This document shows positions 21,746 through 31,533 of a stretch of 64,000 bases of DNA, piece after piece. The notes beneath the pieces are model-generated. The model saw only the letters and a list, made by a program, of their open reading frames with translations, was not told the origin of the DNA and made no database searches. The translations under genes and the position numbers were made by a program. Each line of letters begins with the position of its first letter. Position 1 is the first letter of the stretch. Source of the stretch: Campylobacter concisus (GTDB lineage: Bacteria > Campylobacterota > Campylobacteria > Campylobacterales > Campylobacteraceae); the NCBI RefSeq assembly GCF_003049735.1, contig NZ_PIRM01000002.1, positions 124,001 to 188,000 on the forward strand, read 5' to 3'.

Positions 21746-22862
21746 TAGGATTTTCCAAAAAATTTATAAGCTCGCTCGCTATATTTTCACTATCAAAAGA
21801 TTTAGCCCGATTATACGCAACCTTTTCAAAATTTTGCCTTATCTTTGGCTCGTTAAGCACCTTTATCATCGCCTCTTTCATCGCATTTTCATCATCAACT
21901 GGCACCAAGATGCCAAACTCGCTCTCGCCCAAAAGCTCCTTTGCACCGCTTTTATGCTCGGTCGAGATGATAGTTTTTTCACATGCTAGTGCTTCAAGCA
22001 AGACATTTGAAAAGCCCTCAAAACGCGAGGCACAAAGCAAGCAAGAGGCATTTTTTATATGTTTAAATGGATTTTTATCAGTGCCAAGGAGCTTTACTCG
22101 CTCACCTACACCAAATTTATCTATTAAATTTTGCAGCTCGTCCTTTAAAGGTCCTTTGCCAAGAATGCCAAGCGTGGCGCGAGGGTCGTTAATCGAAGCT
22201 ATTATTTTTATTAGCATAGCTTGATTTTTACCGCTATCAAGGCGGCCGATATTTATGAAAAATGGCCTAAAATCACTCTCAAGTGGCTCATCTTTTAGCA
22301 AATTTATAGTTTTTAGATCAAGAGCGTTATAAAGCACCTTTGTTTTGTCCTCGCTCATGCCAAAATTTCGCACTAGATCATCTTTGTTGCCAGCTGCATT
22401 TGCTAGGATTAGATCAGCTTTTTTATAAAGATGAGCGAGTAAAAATTTATTAACCCTGCCGCTTAAATCGTCTTTATATAGGATCGATGGACAGCTTCGC
22501 TCGCTGATAACTAGCCTTGCCCTTAGCCCTAATATCCTAGCAACCCCAGCGATATAGCAAGGGCGGTTCATCAACACAAACTGCGTGTCGATGCCTAAGT
22601 TTTGACAAAGATTTTTATACTTAAAGGCAAGCATTGGCATCGCTAAAAAGAGCCTTGCAAGCTTCTTTAGTCCACTCTCGTAAGGATCGCTATTTTCTAT
22701 AAAGTGGATCTGCACCTCGCTTGGGATCTCATAGGCGATGACCTTGCTCATTAAGATAAGATGAACTTCATAATGTTTGATCAAAAATGGCAGCAAATTT
22801 GCCACATTTCGCTCAGCCCCGCCAGGCCCCATCGAGTATAAAAAAACGGCTAATTTTTTCAC
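21738..22862 (-). CDS. pglJ: GT4 glycosyltransferase PglJ
   Basis: PglJ adds the second alpha-1,4 GalNAc in C. jejuni. This 374-residue protein shares the PglJ opening (FLYSMGPGGAERNVANLLP, HLILMSK) and GTB donor-site block SRFEGFSNVLLEALACEKT. The start is GTG 22862 in a GTGA overlap with the upstream gene. Assignment to PglJ rests on recalled similarity to the C. jejuni protein; the donor sugar could differ here. Confidence 0.85.
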   Translation of the reverse strand: MKKLAVFLYSMGPGGAERNVANLLPFLIKHYEVHLILMSKVIAYEIPSEVQIHFIENSDPYESGLKKLARLFLAMPMLAFKYKNLCQNLGIDTQFVLMNRPCYIAGVARILGLRARLVISERSCPSILYKDDLSGRVNKFLLAHLYKKADLILANAAGNKDDLVRNFGMSEDKTKVLYNALDLKTINLLKDEPLESDFRPFFINIGRLDSGKNQAMLIKIIASINDPRATLGILGKGPLKDELQNLIDKFGVGERVKLLGTDKNPFKHIKNASCLLCASRFEGFSNVLLEALACEKTIISTEHKSGAKELLGESEFGILVPVDDENAMKEAMIKVLNEPKIRQNFEKVAYNRAKSFDSENIASELINFLENPNE

Positions 22863-23902
22863 TTGCTAACAACCTTTTTTATAAATTCTCGCCACTGCTT
22901 GATGATGTTTTCTTTGCTAAATAAATTTGCACTTTCGCCGGCATTTTCTGCTAGTTTTTGCCTTAAATTTTCATCTTTTAAAAGCATTTCAAGCTTATCT
23001 TTTAGATCATTTGCGTCGCCATTTTTAAAGATAAGCCCGTCTATGCCGTCATTTATAAGCTCTCTTGCGCCCACAGTGTCGCTACTTAACCTAGCGCAGT
23101 TAAAAGCGCCTGATTCTATTAGTACGTTTGAAAGCCCCTCGCTTCTTGAGCAAAGAGTAAAAATTTTTGCCTCACTATAAAGTTTACTAACATCGCTCAT
23201 ATGGCCTAAAAATTTGACGTTAAGTCCTAAATTTGACGCCATTTGCTTCAGTTCAGCCTCCTGCCTACCACTGCCTGCGATCTTTATCTCCCAGCCATCA
23301 AGCAAGCTCTTATCCACCTTGCTAAGCGCCTCAAAATAGAGATCATAGCTCTTTACCACCTCCAGCCTTGCCACGCTTAAGATGACGTTTTGCTTCTCAT
23401 AAATTTCAGGTATGTCGATAAAAAGCGGGTTGTGGATGACCTCGCAATTTTTGGCAAATTTATAGTAGTTGAAGTCGCTTTTGCTTAGCACGCTTAAGCC
23501 ATCTACAAATTTATACGAAAAGTCACGCATAGCGCTTGCGATTTTGCTTTTTAAGTAGCTGTGTTCGTGATGTTCGGTCGCTATTAGTTTGCTCTTTAGC
23601 CCCAAATTTGCCAGCACGCAAGCGACGTTTGTCCAGTCTATAAAGCTAATTATGAGATCAGCCCTTTGCTCTTTAAAAAGCGCTCTAAGAGCGAGGATTT
23701 TTTTAAATTTTAAAGCGAGCCCTGAGCCAGTGATGTTAAGGTTTATGATCTTTATTTTTTTGCTAAATTTATAAAGTCCAAGGTCCTCTTCAAGCAAAGC
23801 GATAGTGATCTCATTGTCTTTGCAAAGCTCATTTGCAAGCACGTTTAGCACGCGCTCAGCTCCGCCATTTCTAAGCGCAGCTATTACAAAAAGAATTTTC
23901 AC
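22859..23902 (-). CDS. GT4 glycosyltransferase, PglH-like (second copy)
   Basis: A 347-residue GT-B glycosyltransferase (KILFVIAALRNGGAER at the N-terminus; donor-site block SRSEGLSNVLIESGAFNC). It resembles PglH and its upstream neighbour, suggesting duplication and divergence. I place the start at GTG 23902, overlapping the upstream stop as GTGA with GGAGG immediately upstream; the longer in-frame N-terminus lacks family resemblance. It probably adds a residue of the lipid-linked glycan at the cytoplasmic face; donor and linkage are unknown. Confidence 0.8.
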   Translation of the reverse strand: MKILFVIAALRNGGAERVLNVLANELCKDNEITIALLEEDLGLYKFSKKIKIINLNITGSGLALKFKKILALRALFKEQRADLIISFIDWTNVACVLANLGLKSKLIATEHHEHSYLKSKIASAMRDFSYKFVDGLSVLSKSDFNYYKFAKNCEVIHNPLFIDIPEIYEKQNVILSVARLEVVKSYDLYFEALSKVDKSLLDGWEIKIAGSGRQEAELKQMASNLGLNVKFLGHMSDVSKLYSEAKIFTLCSRSEGLSNVLIESGAFNCARLSSDTVGARELINDGIDGLIFKNGDANDLKDKLEMLLKDENLRQKLAENAGESANLFSKENIIKQWREFIKKVVSK

Positions 23903-24957
23903 TTCACACCTCCAAGCCTTAAAAGCTCCAGCCATTTTTTATAAATTTGCTCCACGCTAAACTCATCAAGTCTAGCCCTTGCATTTTTAGCAAATTCGCC
24001 CATTTTTGCCTCATCTTGTAGTAAATTTGCAAGCTTTTCGCTCATCTGATCAGCGTCATTTATTTCGCAAAGCAAGCCATCAAAGCCATTCTTTATAAGC
24101 TCTTTTGCTCCACTTGTCCTTGTCGCAACCCGCACGCAGTCATAGTTTATCGCCTCTATCAAAGTGTTTCCAAGACCCTCGAAATTTGAGCAAGAAAGCA
24201 GCACCTTTGCCCTTTTATAAAGCGAAGCGATGTCGCTTACATTGCCTAAAAACTCTACATCAGCACCCAAGCTTTTAGCTAAATTTTCTAAATTTGCTCT
24301 CTCTCCGCCATCCCCAGCGACAGCAAATTTATAGCCGCTTTGCTTTAAGTTTGCAGCCACTCTTACAAACATTTCGCAGTTTTTTATCTTATTTAGCCTA
24401 CCAACAAAGATGACTAAATTTTCTTTAGCAAAGCCCTCACTACGCACCTTTTCAAAGAGCGGGTTGTAAATTTTCATCACATTTTTGCAAAATTTAGAGT
24501 AGTAGCCTAGATCCTCGTCGCTTAGGACGCTAAGTGCGTTTGCAAATGGATAGCTTATACGTCTTAGCACCTTAAAAATAGCTCTTTTTGGCGCAAGATA
24601 GTTTGTGTGCTCGCTTATAACTATAGGCGTTTTTAGCCCAGCCGAGCTAAAGAGCACCAAGGTATTTACGGCGTCTAAAAATGATATCACAGCATCAAAT
24701 TTGCCCTCTCGTATGAGCGCTCTTAAGGCAAGCACCTTTAAAACTCTCTTTTTTAAATTTCCAACCAAGCCAAGCTCATCAGCCCCAACGCCCAAATTTA
24801 TGAGCTTTACACCGCTTGCTAGCTCGTAAAATGGCTCATCTTTGTCAAATTTAACAAGGCTTACCTCGTGATCCATGCTAAATCTTGATGCGATCACCGC
24901 GCAAACTCGCTCCGCACCGCCACTTCTAAGCGTTGATGTGACAAACAATATCCTCAT
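23899..24957 (-). CDS. pglH: GT4 polymerising glycosyltransferase PglH-like
   Basis: A 352-residue GT-B protein starting RILFVTSTLRSGGAERV, with PVISEHTNYLAPKRAIFKVL and SNFEGLGNTLIEAINYD. Of the two PglH-like genes it looks closer to C. jejuni PglH, which adds the last three GalNAc residues, in the block that reads IISEHSN in C. jejuni. Its ATG overlaps the GT2 stop (ATGA). Whether it polymerises as PglH does cannot be read from sequence alone. Confidence 0.8.
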   Translation of the reverse strand: MRILFVTSTLRSGGAERVCAVIASRFSMDHEVSLVKFDKDEPFYELASGVKLINLGVGADELGLVGNLKKRVLKVLALRALIREGKFDAVISFLDAVNTLVLFSSAGLKTPIVISEHTNYLAPKRAIFKVLRRISYPFANALSVLSDEDLGYYSKFCKNVMKIYNPLFEKVRSEGFAKENLVIFVGRLNKIKNCEMFVRVAANLKQSGYKFAVAGDGGERANLENLAKSLGADVEFLGNVSDIASLYKRAKVLLSCSNFEGLGNTLIEAINYDCVRVATRTSGAKELIKNGFDGLLCEINDADQMSEKLANLLQDEAKMGEFAKNARARLDEFSVEQIYKKWLELLRLGGVK

Positions 24958-25886
24958 ACGCCAAACCTTTGTTTTATCTTCACTCTAAGCTTTGAAAGTG
25001 CTGGTAAAATGCCACTTGGAAGCGGGCTAAGCAGCAAAAAAATAAACGCTTCTTTGCTAAATTTAATGCTAAGACTTTTAAAGATACACCTTAGCATAAG
25101 GCCATATTCGCCTGCTATTTTGGCGTAGTAAGCGGCGTTTTTATACTGCATAGCTAGAAATTTTGGCTCGTTTTTGATAGCGATATCGTAGTGCAAATTT
25201 GCAGTTTTAATGTAAGCGTTTGCCACGTTTAGCGCGTGCTTGCTGGCATTTAGCGTCGCACTGTCGCTTCTTGCGATGCGGTAGATGTAAAGTGGCTTTT
25301 TAAGATAAAAGACATTTTTTTCAAAAAAGCGGATGTAAAGCTCATTTTCGCCACCAAAACTGCTCTCATCAAACCTAAAGCCGTCTATAAATTCACGCGA
25401 AAAAAGCTTAAAATACTCGCCATTTATCCGCCCGCAATGATAATCAACCTTGCTCATCGCCTCACTCTTGCTATATGGGCTTCTACCAGCCACAACCTCG
25501 GTCATCACGCCATCTTTTTCGCAGATCGCGTCTGCAAAAACGCACGAATACTCGCCACTTTTTAAAATTTCATAGCACTCTTTGATAGCTTCAGATAAAA
25601 GCTCATCGTCATCGTCAAGCAAGCAGACAAACTCGCCTGTTGCGTTATCAAAGCCGTTATTTTTGTTGCCATTTGGGCTCTTTTTGTGAGCACTATTTTT
25701 TACAAATTTGATCCTTGCGTCGTTAAAACTCTTGCAAATTTCTCTCGCGCTCTCGTCATCGCCGTCATCTGTTACAACTATCTCTAGGTTTTTATAGCTT
25801 TGAGCTAGAGCGCTTTTTATGGCCTTTTTTAAAAGCTCTGGACGCTTATAAGTCGCGGTTACTATGCTGATTAATGGCTCGTTCAT
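24954..25886 (-). CDS. GT2 glycosyltransferase, PglI-like
   Basis: A 310-residue GT-A glycosyltransferase: ISIVTATYKRPELL, EIVVTDDGDDES, then the metal-binding DDDDE in CLLDDDDELL near residue 90. PglI, a GT2 protein of nearly the same length, adds the branching glucose in C. jejuni, so PglI is the nearest known role, but the C-terminal half does not let me assign it. It abuts the GT25 gene with no gap. Confidence 0.82.
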   Translation of the reverse strand: MNEPLISIVTATYKRPELLKKAIKSALAQSYKNLEIVVTDDGDDESAREICKSFNDARIKFVKNSAHKKSPNGNKNNGFDNATGEFVCLLDDDDELLSEAIKECYEILKSGEYSCVFADAICEKDGVMTEVVAGRSPYSKSEAMSKVDYHCGRINGEYFKLFSREFIDGFRFDESSFGGENELYIRFFEKNVFYLKKPLYIYRIARSDSATLNASKHALNVANAYIKTANLHYDIAIKNEPKFLAMQYKNAAYYAKIAGEYGLMLRCIFKSLSIKFSKEAFIFLLLSPLPSGILPALSKLRVKIKQRFGV

Positions 25887-26648
25887 CTAGCCTCTTTTAA
25901 AAATTCTCTCATAGCCTTGAAGCTTTTCAAGACGTGAGAAAAGTATAAATTTAAATGTTTTTATGTAGGCCTTTAAATTTGCGCTGTATCCTCTCTCAAG
26001 GCGCTCGCTCTCGATGTTTGAGCCACTTAGATCAGTTGGGTGCGAAAAAAGGTCGCAAAAATACATCTGCATATCATTAACGCCAAGCAAATAGTCCCAA
26101 ACATCGGTCGTACAAAGCGCACGCTTATGAATTTCAAGCAAATTTTTAGCACTTTTTTTAGTTAGCACATAAGCCCCTGCTCTATAAATGCTTGAAAATG
26201 AGTGCTTTGAGACCTGCCAAAGCGGCTTGCTTAGGCTGATATCCACCTTTTTGCCAAAGGCGCTAAACCTGCCCTCTAGCCCATCTTGCATGCCACATAT
26301 CAGCACGCTGTTTTCAGGCATCTTGCTAGCTGCCAAAAAGGCCTCTTTTATGTCCTCATCACCCCCTATCACGTCGTCTTCAAATATAAGGGCAAATTTG
26401 GATTCACTCGCCAAAAACGCTTCATAAGCCTTCACGTGCGAGAGCGAGCAGCCAACCTCTGCTGGGCTTAAAACCTTGCCGTAAGCTTTAAATGATGGCG
26501 AAATGATCTTATAGTACTCCCTCGCGTTTAACTCCCTGCCGTCTATTGCGTCTATTAGTTTAAAGCTATCATAAAAGCCAAATTTCTGCTGCAAAAGCTC
26601 GCGCCTTTTGGTATCTTTTGCCAAAGAGATCAGATAAATTTCATCCAT
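25887..26648 (-). CDS. GT25-family glycosyltransferase
   Basis: A 253-residue member of glycosyltransferase family 25 (LgtB/Lex1 type, often beta-galactosyltransferases of lipooligosaccharide). Motifs are IYLISLAKDTKRRE, GCSLSHVKAYEAF and the acidic metal motif FALIFEDDVIG. A GT25 is not part of the C. jejuni pgl cluster, so it points to a different residue in this glycan. It lies directly after the flippase gene with no gap. Confidence 0.85.
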   Translation of the reverse strand: MDEIYLISLAKDTKRRELLQQKFGFYDSFKLIDAIDGRELNAREYYKIISPSFKAYGKVLSPAEVGCSLSHVKAYEAFLASESKFALIFEDDVIGGDEDIKEAFLAASKMPENSVLICGMQDGLEGRFSAFGKKVDISLSKPLWQVSKHSFSSIYRAGAYVLTKKSAKNLLEIHKRALCTTDVWDYLLGVNDMQMYFCDLFSHPTDLSGSNIESERLERGYSANLKAYIKTFKFILFSRLEKLQGYERIFKRG

Positions 26649-28166
26649 TTAAGACCTTTTAAATTTTTTTAAAATTTTACGCCAAACTATGCCTCGCTCG
26701 TAAGCATTAAAAAACAAAAAATATCCCAAAACATAAGCTACGCCAGCGTATATCGCAGCAAAGATAGCAAATTTTAGCCAGTTATCTAAGCTCACAAAGT
26801 CCTTGCAGGCAAACATCGCAAGCACGCAGAGCGCAAAAACGGCTAAATTTTTAAAATAAACCCCGTAAAAAGTGGTGAGTTTCACCTCTAAATTTAAAGC
26901 AGCATTTATAAGGTCAAAGCCAAGAATTCTTATGCTATAAAAAATGGCTGCGACGACAACGATGCCATAAACGCCGTAGCCACTAAATTTAAGCAGGGCG
27001 ATCTGTGCTATGATCGTGCTAACGCCAAGGATAGTATTAGCAATGGCTGGTCGGCGAAGCTTGTTTGTCGCGCTATCAAGGTTAAAAAGCGAAAAAACAA
27101 AGCTTATAAATACGATCGGCACTAGCGTAATCATCGAGACGCTATAGATAAATTTAACCTCATCTGTGCTTTTAAAAGGTAGCCAAAGCGTGTAAAAATC
27201 AAGCCCAAAAACGACGAAAAATGCAGCCGGAGCGCTCATCACAAAGGCGATCACTTTCATTGAAAATTTAGCCTCTTTTATGAGGTCCGTGATCAAATTT
27301 TTAGAGTAAAGCTCGACAAATTTTGGCGCAAAGATACCGCTAAGCTGCGCTACAAAACTCTCAAGTATGATAGGAGCGGCCTTGGCGACAGAAAGAAGTC
27401 CTGTGGCATTTGCATTTACGAAAATGTTGCAAATAAATAGATCCATGCCCGTTAAAAGTATACGATTTAGCGCATTAAAGCTATTCCAAATGCCAGAGCT
27501 TAAAAGCTCTTTGATCTTAGAAAAGTCAAATTTACTAAGGCTAAATTTTAGCTCTGGCGTGATGCGAGCTGACATAAAAATGGTGCTAAAAAAGACAAAA
27601 AGGCTAGCAACTAGCGCTGAAATGGCGATATATGAAATGAACGGCTTAAAAAAGAAAAAGAGCGCCACGATAAGAACCGCTAGGATCGCGCTTGAGATGG
27701 CATTTCTGATGGAGAGTAGATAGAGCTTGTTTGTCACAAAGGTGCAGACTGTCAAAACGCCGTTAAATAGGCCGACGCAGAAATTTATAAAGTAAAAAAC
27801 AAGGGTCATTCTCACGTCAAAGAGTAAATTTTCAGGGACATTTAAAAAGCTTTGCAAATTTAGTATAAAAATGGAGCTAAGCACCACAACAACGGCGCAA
27901 AAGAAGATATTTACAACAAGCACTGATGAGTAGTAGGTGTTTGCAAGGCTTAGGTCATTTTTGTGCCACGCATGAGCGACAAAGCGCCCACTAACCGAGT
28001 TTATGGCTACACTTACGACTGCTGCGTAGCTAACGATGGCGTTGCTAAGACCCACAAAGCCAAATGCCTCGTTGCCAAGGCTTTTTAAGATAAATGGCGT
28101 AAGAAAGAAATTTATGCCCATTGATACGACAAAAACGACGATTGAGCTTATTAGATTGATTAGCAT
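26649..28166 (-). CDS. Wzx/MOP-type oligosaccharide flippase
   Basis: A 505-residue polytopic protein with about 14 hydrophobic segments and the polysaccharide-biosynthesis (MOP/Wzx) pattern, for example FFLTPFILKSLGNEAFGFVG near the N-terminus. It probably flips lipid-linked glycan to the periplasm. It is not an ABC transporter: no Walker A motif occurs, so it is unrelated to PglK, the C. jejuni pgl flippase. Its ATG shares one base with the second pglB stop (TAATG). Confidence 0.88.
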   Translation of the reverse strand: MLINLISSIVVFVVSMGINFFLTPFILKSLGNEAFGFVGLSNAIVSYAAVVSVAINSVSGRFVAHAWHKNDLSLANTYYSSVLVVNIFFCAVVVVLSSIFILNLQSFLNVPENLLFDVRMTLVFYFINFCVGLFNGVLTVCTFVTNKLYLLSIRNAISSAILAVLIVALFFFFKPFISYIAISALVASLFVFFSTIFMSARITPELKFSLSKFDFSKIKELLSSGIWNSFNALNRILLTGMDLFICNIFVNANATGLLSVAKAAPIILESFVAQLSGIFAPKFVELYSKNLITDLIKEAKFSMKVIAFVMSAPAAFFVVFGLDFYTLWLPFKSTDEVKFIYSVSMITLVPIVFISFVFSLFNLDSATNKLRRPAIANTILGVSTIIAQIALLKFSGYGVYGIVVVAAIFYSIRILGFDLINAALNLEVKLTTFYGVYFKNLAVFALCVLAMFACKDFVSLDNWLKFAIFAAIYAGVAYVLGYFLFFNAYERGIVWRKILKKFKRS

Positions 28167-30292
28167 TAGACTTTTAACCTGTAAATTTTTACGCCACTTG
28201 AGATGACAAATGGCTCAAAGTATCGCTCATCAGCTCGCTCAAATATAAAAAGCTGCACAAAAGATGAGTTAAAAGCATTTTCATCAAGCAACAATATCCG
28301 CGCATAATCTTCCAAAAAAACCACATAAATTTTAGCGCTTTCATCTATGATTTTTTCATCTATTCGCAAATCTCTTCCGGCACCTTTTACTTTATAAAAT
28401 GATTTTACGGCTATTTTTTCGCCGTTATGCATGATAAATTTTTGTTCATTTGTAGGCAAAGTATAGCCATCTCCAAGGTCGATACTAGCTTCGCTAACGC
28501 CATTTAATGCACTAACATGATAAAAATCCTCTTTTTGCCTTTTACCAGTTGTAACGTCAATATAGCTATATCTAAAGATATTTGGCGCGATGTCAATCAT
28601 ATTTGGTACAAGATAGTAAAAAACCTCTTTTTTTGCAGCTGGAAGAGTGAAATTTTCGCTTTCAAGCTGACTTAAAAAAGTATTTATATCGCTTGTGTTG
28701 TAGTCTTTTAAAATTTTATCTATTGGCCTTATATTTTGCTCAAGTGAGATGTCATTATACGTAACTGCCACTCTTGCAAGTCTAGCCGAAAATGCCTCAT
28801 CTTTTCTCAAAGCAAGGCTAACAAAATAATTATTTTCGCCACCTTGTCTACCAGGATCGTTTAAAGTCATAACATCAGCGAAATACCTTATAGCATACCC
28901 GTAATCCCACCATGAAAATACATAATCATCGCGCTTTGCGACCTTTTTGAGCCCATCAAGCGCTACTGCTTCATCATGGCTAATTACAGTGTTTGGCCTA
29001 TATGAATAAGCAAAATCTAAATTTATAGCAATGGCAACTACAGCAAAAACTAAAAATGATAAATTTTTAATGGAATTTCTAAGATCAAATAAATTTAAAA
29101 AAAAATGCAAAAAATACCCAAAACCAAGCGCAACAAGTGGTGTTACATACATAACAAATCTAACTCCGCTAAAAAAAGAGAGGAGTCCAAGTCCAAGCAT
29201 TGGCAAAGTAAGTAAAAATGGACGAAATTTAAAGCAAAGTAGCAAGTATCCAATAATAGCTGCCAGTAATATAAGAATATTTCCCGACATGAAATAGATA
29301 AAATACAAAGGACTAGCACTTTTTACTTCGCTGATGAAATTATATTCATTTATAAAGTGAAATTTATCGCTAAGAATTTCATTACCTTTAAAAACATAAA
29401 TACCCATTTTTGAAGTAATGAAATCAAAACCACCAAAATAGATAAAAATAGCTAGCATTAAAGTAAGAAAAATGGCTAAATTTCTAGCTGAGAGTAAATT
29501 TTTATATTTGCAAAAAAGAGAGAAAAATAAAGCAATAACTGCTAAATTAAAAATTAAAATTTTATTTGCTATTAGTGGATCTTTAGTAAAAGCATTTGAG
29601 CTTACGATGCTTATAAACATAAAAAATATCGCTTGATAATTTTGCAATCTATCTCGCATAAAAACTAGCGTATATAGTAAAAACATAAAGAAAATACTTA
29701 AAATAAGTGCATATGAGCTTTGATACCACCAAAGATAAAGCGACACAAAGACTCCAGGCAAAACAATAAATTTTTGTTCATTTGTGTTTAAAAGCCTGAT
29801 CAAAAAATAGATGATAAAAAGCGCAAATGTGACATTTAACATGTCGCTATCAAAATATCCAGGCGATGTCCTTGAAAGATAGCTTGGCAAGATAACGCTC
29901 ATAAACGCTGCCACAGCCCCAGCTTTTAGCGCCTTAAACTCATTTGATATCAAAACAACTGGAAGTGCGATAAGAGGAGCTAAAAAGACGCTCATGTAAA
30001 ACATCACGCTTTCGATCTTAAAAGGAAAAATTTTGCAAATATAAAAAACTATAGTTGAGATTGGGTGATTAAAGGGGCTAAAGTCATTTTGCTGATGAAA
30101 GCCAACCAGCATATCTCTAGCACCTTCTGCGTAATAGTAGGCGTCATTTGTCGTAAGCATAAATTCGCCATTAAAGTAAAACTCTGGCATATCCTTTGCC
30201 CACAATACCCAAAGCATTCTAGCCGCAAATCCAAACAGATAAGCAGCCAGAAATATAAGTAAAATTTTACAATTTACGCTTACTTTGTGCAC
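28166..30292 (-). CDS. Second PglB-type oligosaccharyltransferase
   Basis: A 708-residue paralogue of PglB with the same layout: multiple transmembrane segments then a periplasmic domain. Catalytic features are kept: NDAYYYAEGARDML, GYFDSDML, Glu in NFISEVKS, WWDYGYAIRYF, and MxxI in PNMIDIAPNI. Two differences from the first copy stand out. The Arg that reads the -2 acidic residue is Phe (FIYFMSGN aligned to LFCERISAN), and DGGKHLG is replaced by NDPGRQGG. It starts at GTG 30292 with AAGGA upstream. It is probably active, with altered acceptor choice. Confidence 0.92.
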   Translation of the reverse strand: MHKVSVNCKILLIFLAAYLFGFAARMLWVLWAKDMPEFYFNGEFMLTTNDAYYYAEGARDMLVGFHQQNDFSPFNHPISTIVFYICKIFPFKIESVMFYMSVFLAPLIALPVVLISNEFKALKAGAVAAFMSVILPSYLSRTSPGYFDSDMLNVTFALFIIYFLIRLLNTNEQKFIVLPGVFVSLYLWWYQSSYALILSIFFMFLLYTLVFMRDRLQNYQAIFFMFISIVSSNAFTKDPLIANKILIFNLAVIALFFSLFCKYKNLLSARNLAIFLTLMLAIFIYFGGFDFITSKMGIYVFKGNEILSDKFHFINEYNFISEVKSASPLYFIYFMSGNILILLAAIIGYLLLCFKFRPFLLTLPMLGLGLLSFFSGVRFVMYVTPLVALGFGYFLHFFLNLFDLRNSIKNLSFLVFAVVAIAINLDFAYSYRPNTVISHDEAVALDGLKKVAKRDDYVFSWWDYGYAIRYFADVMTLNDPGRQGGENNYFVSLALRKDEAFSARLARVAVTYNDISLEQNIRPIDKILKDYNTSDINTFLSQLESENFTLPAAKKEVFYYLVPNMIDIAPNIFRYSYIDVTTGKRQKEDFYHVSALNGVSEASIDLGDGYTLPTNEQKFIMHNGEKIAVKSFYKVKGAGRDLRIDEKIIDESAKIYVVFLEDYARILLLDENAFNSSFVQLFIFERADERYFEPFVISSGVKIYRLKV

Positions 30293-30300
30293 TAAATTCC

Positions 30301-31533
30301 TTACAGCCTAGCGTCAGCCTCTGGGTAGATATTTTTTATATCATAAACTAAATGGCCTTTTAAATTTAGCTTTTTAAACTCATTGTGAGCTACGGCAATC
30401 ACGATGCAGTCGTAGTCATCTAGGTTATACTCTTTTACTAGATCAAAGCCGTACTCGTGTTTTACCTCAGCACTATCAGCCCAAGGATCAGTCACATCGA
30501 CCTTGCAGCCAAAGTCTTTTAGCTCATCAACCACGTCTATAACGCGAGAATTTCTTATATCTGGGCAGTTTTCTTTAAATGTCATACCAAGAACAAGCAC
30601 GCGAGCTTTGTTGATAAGCACGCCTTTTCTTATCATTAGTTTTATAACCTGATCAGCTGCGTATCTACCCATATCATCATTGATGCGGCGGCCTGCTAGG
30701 ATCATTTCAGGATGATAACCTACCTCTTGAGCTTTGTGAGTGAGATAGTATGGATCTACGCCGATGCAGTGTCCACCAACTAGACCTGGGCGGAAATTTA
30801 GGAAATTCCACTTAGTTCCTGCAGCTTCAAGCACGTCAATGGTGTTGATATGAAGCTTTTCAAAAAGCATCGCAAGCTCGTTTATAAAGGCGATATTTAT
30901 ATCACGCTGAGTGTTTTCGATGACCTTTGCAGCCTCTGCTACCTTGATGCTTGATGCTTTGTGTGTGCCAGCTGTGATGATCGAGCGATAAATTTCATCA
31001 ACCTTGTCAGCGATCTCTGGGGTTGAGCCGCTTGTGATCTTTTTGATCTTAGTTACAGTGTGCTCTTTGTCACCTGGGTTTATACGCTCTGGAGAGTAGC
31101 CGCAGAAGAAATCTTTGTTAAATTTAAGCCCACTTTTTTCAAGAAGTGGCACGCAAATTTCTTCTGTAACACCTGGATAAACGGTGCTTTCATAAACAAC
31201 GATGTCGCCTTTTTTAAGCACTTTTGCCACACTCTCAGTCGCTTTTACGACTGGAGTTAGATCAGGGCGCTTGTTCTTATCTATCGGAGTTGGAACGGTC
31301 ACGATGAAGAAGTTGCAACTTCTAATATCATCTAAATTTAGGCTAAATTTCATGCCATTATCGATCGCTTTTTTCATCTGTTCGTTACTAAGTTCAAGCG
31401 TTCTATCATAGCCACTTTTAAGCTCTTCTATACGTTTTGCATTTACATCAAAGCCCACTACTTCGTACTTTTCACTAAAAGCTGCTGCGAGTGGAAGTCC
31501 AACATATCCTAGTCCTACTACTGCTATTTTCAT
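30301..31533 (-). CDS. Nucleotide-sugar 6-dehydrogenase, WbpO/TviB type (UDP-GalNAc/GlcNAc to uronic acid)
   Basis: A 410-residue UDP-sugar dehydrogenase: NAD motif [44 protein letters not shown] and catalytic Cys in [15 protein letters not shown]. The form [12 protein letters not shown] is the WbpO/TviB/Cap5L type, which oxidises UDP-HexNAc at C6, instead of the Ugd form. With Gne supplying UDP-GalNAc, UDP-GalNAcA is the likely product. It overlaps the ecotin gene (ATGA). Confidence 0.88.
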   Translation of the reverse strand: MKIAVVGLGYVGLPLAAAFSEKYEVVGFDVNAKRIEELKSGYDRTLELSNEQMKKAIDNGMKFSLNLDDIRSCNFFIVTVPTPIDKNKRPDLTPVVKATESVAKVLKKGDIVVYESTVYPGVTEEICVPLLEKSGLKFNKDFFCGYSPERINPGDKEHTVTKIKKITSGSTPEIADKVDEIYRSIITAGTHKASSIKVAEAAKVIENTQRDINIAFINELAMLFEKLHINTIDVLEAAGTKWNFLNFRPGLVGGHCIGVDPYYLTHKAQEVGYHPEMILAGRRINDDMGRYAADQVIKLMIRKGVLINKARVLVLGMTFKENCPDIRNSRVIDVVDELKDFGCKVDVTDPWADSAEVKHEYGFDLVKEYNLDDYDCIVIAVAHNEFKKLNLKGHLVYDIKNIYPEADARL

